Part shown: positions 30,134 to 38,586 of the stretch, in pieces
Position numbering within the stretch: position 1 is the first letter of the stretch
Layout of the letters: each line of letters opens with the position of its first letter
From: Cytophagales bacterium
GTDB lineage: Bacteria; Bacteroidota; Bacteroidia; Cytophagales; Microscillaceae
Reading direction: 5' to 3'
DNA: 64,000 bases
NCBI GenBank assembly: GCA_004293905.1
Contig: RDZE01000031.1
Coordinates: forward strand, 1-64,000
The notes under the pieces: generated by a model
What the model was told of the DNA's origin: nothing
Seen by the model: the letters and a program-made list of their open reading frames with translations, nothing else
Databases searched by the model: none
Made by a program: the position numbers and the translations under genes

Positions 30134-32860
30134 ATGAAAGCAAAATTTTATCTGCATTTTGGCTTCTTACTCATTTGTTTGATTACACTTTACCAGCCAT
30201 TACAAGCCACTCACATAAGAGCGGGCGAAATCACCGCACGCCGTTTATCTGCTACCTCACTCACTTATGAGTTCACGTTGATTGTTTATACTTTTGATGG
30301 TTCTACCGTAGATGACCCTACCGCCACTATTTTTTTTGGTGATGGAGGCTCTGCTACTGTTGCTCGTGTAGAGCGTTCGTCTGTAGGTAATTCTACTTCC
30401 AAAAATGTTTATAAGGCTTTTTATACCTACCCCGCCGCAGGTACTTATCGCATTACTTACACCCAACAAAATAGGAATGGTGGAGTGCTCAATATGACGC
30501 AATCCATTGATACTCCTTTTTCTATAGAGTCTGTATTGGTGATTGACCCTTTTTTGGGTATCAATAGTACTCCTGTTTTACTCTATCCACCTGTAGATTT
30601 GGCTTGCCCCGGACAAAGATATGTCCATAACCCTGCCGCTTTTGATATTGATGGGGATAGCCTTTCTTATCGGCTTACTACCCCTAAACGTAGCCCTAAT
30701 GAGCAAGTTGTTGGCTACCAAAACCCCAATAATGTCGCGCCTTTTGGTAGCTCCGAAACAGGTGGCGCGCCTGTTTTCCGTATAGACCCCATCACGGGCG
30801 ACCTCATTTGGGACGCACCGCGCAATATTGGTGAATACAATGTGGCTTTTATTGTAGAAGAGTGGCGCAATGGTGTTCGTATTGGCTATGTAGTACGCGA
30901 TATGCAAATTATCGTAACCGATTGTCGCAATCGCCGCCCCGTAGTGAATGTACCCAATGAGATTTGTGTAGAAGCAGGAACGCTCATCTCTCAATCCATC
31001 ACCGCCACCGACCCTGACAATAACCTACTCACTTTGAGTGCCGTTGGGGGTATGCTTCCTAAATCAGCCCCAGACCCTTACACGCCTCCTTATACAAACA
31101 AAGCCTCTTTCAATACCATACTACAACCTCAACTTTCGCCTGCTTCGGGTATTTTTACTTGGCAAACTGCTTGTGAGCATATTCGCGATGAACCCTATCA
31201 GGTCATATTTAAGGCAGAAGATAGCCCTCCGCCTCCTCAAACGCGAAGACTTTCCGACCTCAAAAGTTGGCGCATCAAAGTAGTAGGTGCGCGCCCCACA
31301 GGTTTGACCGCTGCCGCAAGCGGACGCAATATGGTACTGAATTGGAATACATATACTTGTACCAATGCCGTAGAGATTATTATTTGGCGAAGAGAAGGTT
31401 GCTACCCTTGGACTCCAATGAATTGTGAAGTAGGTATGCCCGCTTATACTGGTTATGTACAAGTAGGCAAGGTAAGTGCCAATGCTACCACTTTTACAGA
31501 TACAAACAATGGAAAAGGACTGAAAAAAGGCATTAAATACAGTTATCGTATTACGGTACGCTTTGCTTTGCCTGCTGGAGGCGATAGTTATGCCTCAGCA
31601 GAAGCCTGCGAAGATTTGGCTTTAGATGCGCCCATCATTACTAAAGTTTCTGTAACACAAACCAATACTGCTACAGGCAAAATGAGAGTAGAATGGATTA
31701 AACCTCCTGAATTGAATACTGCTCTTTTTCCCCCTCCCTATCGTTATGAGCTTTATAGAGCCGAAGGTTTAAGAGGCAATACTTTCGCGCTCATCAATAC
31801 CCAAAATGATGCTACAGGTGCGCAAAATACCTTTTCATTTGATGATAACAATCTTAATACTACCGACAAAGCCTATAACTATAGAATCGCTTTTTACTAT
31901 GGTGCAGCCGTTACTTATAAAGATACTTCCGATGCAGCCTCCTCTGTACGCCTTACGGCACAAGCTGCCCCAAGCAGTGTAAAACTTACTTGGGACTATG
32001 AAGTGCCTTGGTCTAATGCCAACCAAAAGCATCGAGTCTATCGAAATATCAATGGTACTTTTACCCTCATCGGTGAAATAGCGGTAGGTGGTTCGGGCAA
32101 ACCCGAATTTTTTGACAGAGGTACTTTTAATAACCAAAGGCTTGTATCGGGGCAAATTTACTGCTACTATGTAGAAACAGTAGGTGGATTTTATAATCCT
32201 GCCATCAATACAGACCCTATCCTCAACAACTCACAAGAAGCCTGTGCCATTCCTTTTGACACTACTGCTCCCTGCCCTCCAACTTTGGTAATAGATTCAT
32301 TGGACTGTGTTAATTACAATCCATTTACCAAACAAAATAATCTTAGTTGGAAAAAAGCGGTAGATGTAAAATGTGATGACGATATACAATTTTATACCCT
32401 CTACTACAGCCCAAGTGAAGATGGGAACTATACTAAACTAATACAAACAACAAGTTTCAGTTTTATTCATGACAATCTACAATCATTAGCAGGTTGTTAT
32501 TATGTAACTGCCACCGATTTTGCAGGCAATGAGAGCAAACGGAGCAATCTGGCTTGTAAAGATAACTGTATTAAATATGTGCTACCCAATGTACTTACAC
32601 CTAATGGAGATGGTAAAAATGACCTCTTTCAGCCCTTCCCCGATTATCGTTTTGTGGAAGCGGTGAAGTTTGAGGTATTCAATCGTTGGGGAGCAAAAGT
32701 ATTTGAAAGCAATGATATACTTATTAATTGGGATGGGAAAAGTAACACAGGCGAAGTAGTAGCAGGCACTTATTATTACTCTGCCGAAGTACGCTTCACT
32801 ACCTTGCGCCCCTCCGAAAGTGTAAAAACAATTCAAGGTTGGATTCAAGTAATCAAATAA
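30134..32860 (+). CDS. Large secreted protein with gliding/T9SS type B C-terminal domain
   Basis: This 908-residue protein has a signal peptide (cleavage after about PLQA). Its N-terminal region opens with ATHIRAGEITARRLSATSLTYEFTLIVYTFDGS and is seen in many Bacteroidota gliding proteins. Cadherin-like and fibronectin-type modules follow (FN3-like stretches from about residue 390). At the end (residues 815-908) is the CHU_C domain: NVLTPNGDGKNDLFQPFP, FEVFNRWGAKVFES and GTYYYSAEVRF. That domain directs export by type IX secretion and cell-surface attachment or release. The true start is the ATG at 30134; a longer frame overlaps pdhB. The next gene, pdhA, follows by only 20 bases. Confidence 0.88.
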   Translation: MKAKFYLHFGFLLICLITLYQPLQATHIRAGEITARRLSATSLTYEFTLIVYTFDGSTVDDPTATIFFGDGGSATVARVERSSVGNSTSKNVYKAFYTYPAAGTYRITYTQQNRNGGVLNMTQSIDTPFSIESVLVIDPFLGINSTPVLLYPPVDLACPGQRYVHNPAAFDIDGDSLSYRLTTPKRSPNEQVVGYQNPNNVAPFGSSETGGAPVFRIDPITGDLIWDAPRNIGEYNVAFIVEEWRNGVRIGYVVRDMQIIVTDCRNRRPVVNVPNEICVEAGTLISQSITATDPDNNLLTLSAVGGMLPKSAPDPYTPPYTNKASFNTILQPQLSPASGIFTWQTACEHIRDEPYQVIFKAEDSPPPPQTRRLSDLKSWRIKVVGARPTGLTAAASGRNMVLNWNTYTCTNAVEIIIWRREGCYPWTPMNCEVGMPAYTGYVQVGKVSANATTFTDTNNGKGLKKGIKYSYRITVRFALPAGGDSYASAEACEDLALDAPIITKVSVTQTNTATGKMRVEWIKPPELNTALFPPPYRYELYRAEGLRGNTFALINTQNDATGAQNTFSFDDNNLNTTDKAYNYRIAFYYGAAVTYKDTSDAASSVRLTAQAAPSSVKLTWDYEVPWSNANQKHRVYRNINGTFTLIGEIAVGGSGKPEFFDRGTFNNQRLVSGQIYCYYVETVGGFYNPAINTDPILNNSQEACAIPFDTTAPCPPTLVIDSLDCVNYNPFTKQNNLSWKKAVDVKCDDDIQFYTLYYSPSEDGNYTKLIQTTSFSFIHDNLQSLAGCYYVTATDFAGNESKRSNLACKDNCIKYVLPNVLTPNGDGKNDLFQPFPDYRFVEAVKFEVFNRWGAKVFESNDILINWDGKSNTGEVVAGTYYYSAEVRFTTLRPSESVKTIQGWIQVIK

Positions 32861-32880
32861 TAATTTGTTAATTTATAATT

Positions 32881-33903
32881 ATGGCAAAAAGTAAAAAAAC
32901 AACAACAGAAAAAGCAACAGAATTTAGTCCCGAAACTTATCTTTTTTGGTACAGAACCATGCAATTGCAACGCAAGTTTGAAGAAAAAGCAGGGCAACTC
33001 TACGGAAAACAAAAAATAAGAGGATTTTGCCACTTATACATTGGGCAAGAAGCCTGTAGCTCTGGTGCAGCGAGCGCACTTACCAAAGATGATAAATGGA
33101 TTACGGCTTATCGCGACCACGGACACCCGCTCGCATTGGGTACGCCCGCCAAACAAGTAATGGCAGAGCTTTTTGCCAAAGGAACAGGCGTATCAGGTGG
33201 AAAAGGTGGTTCTATGCATATTTTTGACAAAGAACGCAATTTCTTAGGAGGACACGGCATTGTTGGTGGGCAAATTCCCTTAGGTGCAGGCATTGCTTTT
33301 GCAGAAAAATACAACCAAACCCAAAATGTATGTATATGTTATATGGGTGATGGTGCAGTAAGACAAGGCGCACTACACGAAACCTTCAATATGGCGATGC
33401 TTTGGAAATTGCCTGTTATTTTTGTGATAGAAAATAATGGATATGCAATGGGTACTTCCGTAGAGCGTACCTCCAATGTGATTGACCTCTACACCATAGG
33501 CGAAGGCTACGACATGCCCGCCGAACCCGTAGACGGAATGAGTGTAGAAGCAGTACACAATGCCGTTTTCAGAGCCGCCGAGCGTGCAAGAAAAGGCGAA
33601 GGACCTACATTGCTTGAGTTCCAAACATATAGATATCGCGGACATTCCATGTCAGACCCTGCCAAATACAGAAGCAAGGAAGAAGTGGAAGCCTACAAAA
33701 TGAAAGACCCCATAGAACAAGTAAAAGCCACTATTTTGGCAAAAAAAATAGCTACAGAAGCCGAACTAAACCAAATAGATGAGCAAATCAAAGCAGAAGT
33801 AGAAGAAGCCGTAAACTTTGCAGAAACCTCCGATTTCCCAAGTTTAGAAAAAGCCTTCACCGATGTTTATGTCCAAACGGATTATCCTTTTATCAAAGAT
33901 TAA
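32881..33903 (+). CDS. pdhA: Pyruvate dehydrogenase E1 component, alpha subunit
   Basis: This 340-residue subunit carries the thiamine-pyrophosphate motif region CICYMGDGAVRQGALHETFNMAMLWKLPVIFVIENNGYAMGT, matching the G-D-G...N-N family signature. The YRDHGHPLALG and GGKGGSMHIFDKERNFLGGHGIVGGQIPLG stretches and the phosphorylation-loop-like RYRGHSMSDPAKYRSKEE are typical. The N-terminus is short and Lys/Thr-rich. It follows a giant surface-protein gene and is followed by a flavin reductase, so its transcription appears to be linked to unrelated genes. Its partner pdhB is on the other strand. Confidence 0.95.
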   Translation: MAKSKKTTTEKATEFSPETYLFWYRTMQLQRKFEEKAGQLYGKQKIRGFCHLYIGQEACSSGAASALTKDDKWITAYRDHGHPLALGTPAKQVMAELFAKGTGVSGGKGGSMHIFDKERNFLGGHGIVGGQIPLGAGIAFAEKYNQTQNVCICYMGDGAVRQGALHETFNMAMLWKLPVIFVIENNGYAMGTSVERTSNVIDLYTIGEGYDMPAEPVDGMSVEAVHNAVFRAAERARKGEGPTLLEFQTYRYRGHSMSDPAKYRSKEEVEAYKMKDPIEQVKATILAKKIATEAELNQIDEQIKAEVEEAVNFAETSDFPSLEKAFTDVYVQTDYPFIKD

Positions 33904-33912
33904 ACCTCAGGA

Positions 33913-34524
33913 ATGGAAAAACACCTCATAGCAGAAGATATAACACAAATGCAAGACCGCTACAGGCGCAATTTTGTCAATGCACTTACAGGTTTTAAAA
34001 GCCTCAATTTGGTGGGTACTATACACACAACTACCCACCAAACCAATTTAGCTGTCTTTAGCCAAGTGTTTCATATAGGTGCGAACCCAGCACTTATCGG
34101 TATACTTTTCCGCCCCGATAGTGTCCCAAGACATACCTTAGAAAATTATGAAAATACGGGGTATTGTACGCTGAACCACGTACAAGCCTCTTTTTATAAA
34201 CAAGCACATCAAACTTCTGCCCGATACGATTACTCAGAATTTGAAGCGGTAGGGCTCACACCTTTCTTCTCAGAACACTGCAAAGCCCCTTATGTAGCCG
34301 AATCATCATTAAAAATAGGACTACAATGGCAAGAAAGGTTAGACATTCGTTTGAATGGTACGGTTTTGGTAATTGGTTCAGTAGTGGAAGTTTTTTTGCC
34401 TGAAAATTGTCTACTTGAAGATGGATTCATAGACATAGAAAAAGCAGGCTCTATTACTTGTAGTGGTTTGGATAGTTATCATAATACCCAAATAATAGGG
34501 CGTCTTCCTTATGCTAAACCCTAA
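33913..34524 (+). CDS. Flavin reductase-like (FMN-binding split barrel) protein
   Basis: This 203-residue protein shows the split-barrel flavoprotein pattern: the opening YRRNFVNALTGFKSLNLVGTIHTTTHQTNLAVFSQVFHIGANPALIGILFRPDS matches the phosphate-binding loops of the flavin reductase family, and VPRHTLENYENTGYCTLNHVQ follows. No signal peptide. The partner oxygenase is not recognisable in the window. It starts 9 bases after pdhA. It may reduce flavin for a monooxygenase or act on its own; this cannot be decided. Confidence 0.8.
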   Translation: MEKHLIAEDITQMQDRYRRNFVNALTGFKSLNLVGTIHTTTHQTNLAVFSQVFHIGANPALIGILFRPDSVPRHTLENYENTGYCTLNHVQASFYKQAHQTSARYDYSEFEAVGLTPFFSEHCKAPYVAESSLKIGLQWQERLDIRLNGTVLVIGSVVEVFLPENCLLEDGFIDIEKAGSITCSGLDSYHNTQIIGRLPYAKP

Positions 34525-34532
34525 TTTTGCTA

Positions 34533-36494
34533 ATGACTACGCAAAGAAATATACGACTGATAGAATACATAAAACCTGATATTGGCACATTGCGCGGCAG
34601 ACTCATTATGAGTTATGTGCTATCATTGTTGGTATTTATTGCTATTATTTTGTCCAATAATTACTCATGGCAAAAATTAGTAAATTCACGCCAAGAAATG
34701 ATTAATACAGTACAGCCTGTAAATTTTTATAGCATTACCCTGCTCAACTATCTTAAACAATCACAAGTAAATCTTACACAATATCTATTGCTCAATGATA
34801 GAAATTATAAACTTGCCAACCGCAAACTATGGCTCATCACCATTCCTCAATACAAAGATACACTGAACTATTACGTAACACAATCCAACATAGATGGCGC
34901 ACGTGTAGCTTACATTAAAATAGGCAAGCAAATCGCTGAACTAAAACAAATGCAAGAACAAGCAGAACTCATCTATGTAACTCAAAAAAGCCGAACCAAC
35001 CTCCGAAAAATACTGCAAGAAGACATCGTTTTTACGATGAATAACATAGAAAAAGACATATTTACGCTCATCAATGTAGAAAAAAGTAGGCAAGAAGTAT
35101 TAGACAAACTATACCTCAAAGAACAATTTTATGATTGGTATTGGATTTTAGCATTCACGATTGTAGGCTTTTTTGGTATCTATTTTTTTGGTGTTTATAT
35201 GTTATTTGGAATGCTATCCGCAATCCGTATTTTTAGGCAAAAACTCACCAGCATAGCCGAAGGGAATTTTGTAGAATACATTCCACCACGCCGCGATGAG
35301 TTTAAAAACACAGCCGAAGAAATCAACCAAATACAAGAAAATTTACACTCCGTAAAAAGCTATGCCGAAGCCGTAGGAATGGGAAATTTTGACAATTCGC
35401 TCCTAAAATTCAATCCTGAAAGCGATTTAGGCAAAGCACTTACCACAATGGGGCAACGCCTAAAAGCCATCTATGACGAAGATAAACAACAAAACTGGAC
35501 TACACAAGGCTTGGCAAAATTTGCCGAAGTATTGCGCAACAGTAGCGACACCGTAGAACACCTCTGCCGCGAATTGATTATCAACCTCGTAAAACACCTC
35601 AATATAGTACAAGGAGGTATTTTTTTACTCAATAATGAAAATGCAGAAGACATTCATTTTGAACTCAAGGCTTCCTATGCCTATGGAAAAGAAAAATTTA
35701 TGACGCGCAAAGTACCTGCCTTAGAAGGGCTCATTGGCAGAGTATACCAAGAAAAAGAAATAGTTTATTTTACCGAAGTACCCAAAAACTATATGTTTAT
35801 CAGCTCTGGGTTGGGCAATGCCGAACCTAACTTTTTGCTCATATTGCCCTTAGAGTACGAAAATCAAATCTTAGGCGTAGTAGAATTGGCTTCTTTGCAA
35901 GAGTTTAAAGATTTTGAAGTAAGTTTCCTTAAAAGACTCAGCGAAAGTACCGCTTCTACACTTTCGGCAGTAATGGCGAACCAAAAAAACAGGCAATTCT
36001 TGGCAGATGCCCAACAAATGGCGCAAACACTCCGAGCACAAGAAATAGAGCTCCGACAAAATGCCTTAGAAATGCTCGAGAAACAAGAAGCCATGAAACA
36101 CGAACTCGAAACCATTGGCAAAGAACAACAAAAACTAAAAACAATACTCGATTTTACCAACGAAGCCATCATCATTACCGATAGTAAGGGACTAATTAAC
36201 TTCTACAATGCAGAAGCAGAAAGACTTTTTGGATACAACCAAAAAGAAGTCATAGGTAAAAGCGTAAACATGCTCATGACTTATCAAGCCAGCCGCGAAC
36301 ACGACCACTTTATGGATAACTACCTCGTGGGAAAAGGCAAAAATGCCTTAGGGAAAGCACGCCCCCTCGAAGCACTTACCAAAGAAGGGCATAGAATCAA
36401 AATAGTACTAAGCCTAAGCAGAGCAGATGTGCAGCAAAATGTATTTTTCACTGCCATTATCCGAAAATTTGACAACGATAGAAAAGTAGAATAA
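34533..36494 (+). CDS. Membrane sensor with HAMP, GAF and PAS domains but no output domain
   Basis: This 653-residue protein has a membrane segment at about 24-43, an extracytoplasmic helical region to about 200, and a second membrane segment at about 203-227. It continues with a HAMP-like linker, a GAF domain (about 325-490), a coiled coil (about 490-540) and a PAS domain (LDFTNEAIIITDSKGLINFYNAEAERLFGY, about 540-650). It stops there: no histidine kinase, response regulator, GGDEF or methyl-accepting signalling domain. Start at ATG 34533; a TTG two codons earlier is unlikely. It lies between the flavin reductase and nuoI, 22 bases before nuoI, so the downstream complex I genes may be co-transcribed. 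Confidence 0.8.
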   Translation: MTTQRNIRLIEYIKPDIGTLRGRLIMSYVLSLLVFIAIILSNNYSWQKLVNSRQEMINTVQPVNFYSITLLNYLKQSQVNLTQYLLLNDRNYKLANRKLWLITIPQYKDTLNYYVTQSNIDGARVAYIKIGKQIAELKQMQEQAELIYVTQKSRTNLRKILQEDIVFTMNNIEKDIFTLINVEKSRQEVLDKLYLKEQFYDWYWILAFTIVGFFGIYFFGVYMLFGMLSAIRIFRQKLTSIAEGNFVEYIPPRRDEFKNTAEEINQIQENLHSVKSYAEAVGMGNFDNSLLKFNPESDLGKALTTMGQRLKAIYDEDKQQNWTTQGLAKFAEVLRNSSDTVEHLCRELIINLVKHLNIVQGGIFLLNNENAEDIHFELKASYAYGKEKFMTRKVPALEGLIGRVYQEKEIVYFTEVPKNYMFISSGLGNAEPNFLLILPLEYENQILGVVELASLQEFKDFEVSFLKRLSESTASTLSAVMANQKNRQFLADAQQMAQTLRAQEIELRQNALEMLEKQEAMKHELETIGKEQQKLKTILDFTNEAIIITDSKGLINFYNAEAERLFGYNQKEVIGKSVNMLMTYQASREHDHFMDNYLVGKGKNALGKARPLEALTKEGHRIKIVLSLSRADVQQNVFFTAIIRKFDNDRKVE

Positions 36495-36516
36495 CACCAA
36501 ATCCTACACCCAAACA

Positions 36517-37197
36517 ATGACACACGAAAAAGGCGCAAATAGCCACTATTGGACGAACCTCTACGAAGGCATTTATTCCTCTTGGAAAGGGTTAAGCATC
36601 TCTATCAAACACTTTTGGGCGGCTTATAAACAACGCCGAAAACCTATCTATACAGATAATCCAGCTTATTTTGAACAAAAAGAAGGTATCATCACCCTAA
36701 GATACCCCCTCGAAAAACTTCCCCTACCCGAAAATGCACGTTACCAACTACACAACGAAATGGACGACTGCATCGTTTGTGATAAATGTGCCAAAATATG
36801 CCCTGTAGATTGTATAGAAATAGAACCCATCAAAGCCACCGAACAAGTAGGCACTGCCTCCGACGGCTCACCGATACGCCTCTATGCCGCAAAATTTGAC
36901 ATTGACATGGCAAAGTGTTGCTTTTGTGGTTTATGCACTACAGTATGCCCTACAGAATGCCTCACAATGACCGATGTGTATGATTTTAGCCATTTCGACA
37001 TCAAAGACCTTAATCATCACTTTGCTACACTCAGCCCCGAAGAAGCCGAAGAAAAAAAGAAACTCTATGAGCAGTTTTTAAAAGAAAAAGAAGCCAACAA
37101 AGCCAATAAAAAAGAAGAAGAAAAGCCAACTACAACAGAAACAACCACACCAAGCAGCAAACCTAAGTTTGTACCCAAAATAAAACCGAAACAATAG
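36517..37197 (+). CDS. nuoI: NADH-quinone oxidoreductase subunit I
   Basis: This 226-residue iron-sulfur subunit carries two [4Fe-4S] ferredoxin motifs: C85-x2-C88-x2-C91-x3-C95 (CIVCDKCAKICPVDC) and C134-x2-C137-x2-C140-x3-C144 (CCFCGLCTTVCPTEC). The N-terminal helix region (GISYSSWKGLSISIKHFW-like) is membrane-associated, and the C-terminal 40 residues are a Lys/Glu/Thr-rich low-complexity tail longer than in E. coli NuoI. It belongs to the peripheral arm of complex I. Only nuoI and nuoJ are here; the remaining subunits must lie elsewhere. Confidence 0.93.
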   Translation: MTHEKGANSHYWTNLYEGIYSSWKGLSISIKHFWAAYKQRRKPIYTDNPAYFEQKEGIITLRYPLEKLPLPENARYQLHNEMDDCIVCDKCAKICPVDCIEIEPIKATEQVGTASDGSPIRLYAAKFDIDMAKCCFCGLCTTVCPTECLTMTDVYDFSHFDIKDLNHHFATLSPEEAEEKKKLYEQFLKEKEANKANKKEEEKPTTTETTTPSSKPKFVPKIKPKQ

Positions 37198-37200
37198 CCC

Positions 37201-37731
37201 ATGACATTCTTTTTTTATCTCTTTGCGACACTAACACTATTAATGACCTTATTGCTCTTGTTAAGCAAAAAACTCATACATCTTGCTTTCAGTTTTTTAG
37301 GCGTTTTATTAGGAATCGCTGCACTTTTTGTTTTAGCAGGTGCCGATTTTTTAGCCGTAGCACAAATATTGGTCTATGCAGGCGGCGTATTAGTACTCAT
37401 CATCATAGGGATTATGCTTACACAAACTGCCCCCAAAGAAAATGGGCAAAATATAACCTCACATTCCAATATTATATCGGCTGTACTGGTGTTAGTGCTC
37501 TTTTCAATGCTTGTATATGCTTTCATCTCCCAGCCTTTTGAACAACAAACTTGGATACAAAATGCCCAAATACAGCAAAAAACGCTTCAAACTTCTACCT
37601 TACCCTCTACAGGTATACTTCTGATGACGCAATACCTTTTACCCTTCGAACTAACTGCTATCTTACTATTAGTTGCCATAGCAGGAGCTATTACATTATT
37701 GCAATACAAAAATAAATCACGTATTTTATGA
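37201..37731 (+). CDS. nuoJ: NADH-quinone oxidoreductase subunit J
   Basis: This 176-residue membrane protein has about five hydrophobic segments. Family parts are LIHLAFSFLGVLLGIAALFVLAGADFLAVAQILVYAGGVLVLIIIGIML, the conserved TM3 region near the quinone channel, and a C-terminal LLPFELTAILLLVAIAGAITL. It starts 3 bases after nuoI. The stop overlaps the rlpA start (ATGA). Like nuoI it is separated from the usual nuoA-N block. Confidence 0.92.
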   Translation: MTFFFYLFATLTLLMTLLLLLSKKLIHLAFSFLGVLLGIAALFVLAGADFLAVAQILVYAGGVLVLIIIGIMLTQTAPKENGQNITSHSNIISAVLVLVLFSMLVYAFISQPFEQQTWIQNAQIQQKTLQTSTLPSTGILLMTQYLLPFELTAILLLVAIAGAITLLQYKNKSRIL

Positions 37732-38180
37732 AAAAAAAACTATTTATTTTCGCACTCGCCTCTCTTCACATCAGCCTTAGCGGTTGCATTGTTACTTTTC
37801 AACCCGTAACCATTAATACAAACCCTACGAAAACCACCACACAAACTACTACCAAAACCACTACTACCGAAAAAGTAGAAGTAGCCTCTGTTAGTTCAAA
37901 AGGGCAAGCCTCTTACTACAATGATAAATTTCAGGGTGCAAAAACTGCCAGCGGCGAACGATACGACAAAAATAAACTTACTGCTGCACACAAAACACTC
38001 CCTTTCCAAACAAAAGTGGAAGTGAAAAATTTGAAAAATAACAAAAGTGTCATTGTCATCATCAATGATAGACTGCCTACTACCTCGAAACGCGAGATAG
38101 ATTTATCTTACAAAGCTGCCCAACAAATAGATATGGTGCGCGATGGAGTTGCTCAAGTAGAAATAAAAATACTTAAATAA
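37728..38180 (+). CDS. rlpA: RlpA-type lipoprotein (septal ring lytic transglycosylase family)
   Basis: This 150-residue protein has a lipobox (LHISLSGC, C20), a Thr-rich linker, and the double-psi beta-barrel RlpA domain with GQASYYNDKFQGAKTASGERYDKNKLTAAHKTLPFQTKVEV. VIVIINDRLP and the DLSYKAAQQIDM end are the family's other motifs. RlpA enzymes cleave naked glycan strands at the septum or bind peptidoglycan. No SPOR domain is present, so localisation cannot be inferred. It overlaps nuoJ by 4 bases, apparently the last gene of this run. Confidence 0.88.
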   Translation: MKKKLFIFALASLHISLSGCIVTFQPVTINTNPTKTTTQTTTKTTTTEKVEVASVSSKGQASYYNDKFQGAKTASGERYDKNKLTAAHKTLPFQTKVEVKNLKNNKSVIVIINDRLPTTSKREIDLSYKAAQQIDMVRDGVAQVEIKILK

Positions 38181-38556
38181 AATCGTCTTCGGGATAAGGA
38201 ATAAATACAAAGTTGGTAAACTCTTCATCTACTACAAACAAACAACAATATTCATCGGGGTTTTTATATGCCATCTGAAAAGCCTCTACATCAGTAATGA
38301 AACCTCTTTGTAAAAACTCATCAACCATAGCCATGTAATAGTTCCACGTGAGTTGGTGCTCTTTTTTATCGATAAGCAACTGCCCCAAAGGAATATTGAC
38401 TTTTGCTATTGGAAAAATAGGGAAATCAGAGATTTTACGCGCTCTCAATTGGTAAGAAGCCTCAGAAAGCAAACGACTCACTTTGACAAAATCGGCACTG
38501 ATGGTGCCCAAATATTTGCCATTCAGTTCAGGGTCATTAAAATAATTTTCTTGCAT
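38173..38556 (-). CDS. Hypothetical protein
   Basis: This is a 127-residue acidic soluble protein that I do not recognise. It contains aromatic-rich segments FPIFPIAKVNIPLGQLLIDKK and WNYYMAMVDEFLQRGFITDVEAFQMAYKNPDEYCCLF, the latter apparently helical. It has no signal peptide and no cysteine cluster beyond two adjacent Cys. Its stop overlaps rlpA by 8 bases (convergent), and the upstream RlmI-like gene ends 30 bases before its start, so these may share a transcript. Confidence 0.6.
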   Translation of the reverse strand: MQENYFNDPELNGKYLGTISADFVKVSRLLSEASYQLRARKISDFPIFPIAKVNIPLGQLLIDKKEHQLTWNYYMAMVDEFLQRGFITDVEAFQMAYKNPDEYCCLFVVDEEFTNFVFIPYPEDDFI

Positions 38557-38586
38557 AGGTGTTTGATAATTATAATAACAAATTTA

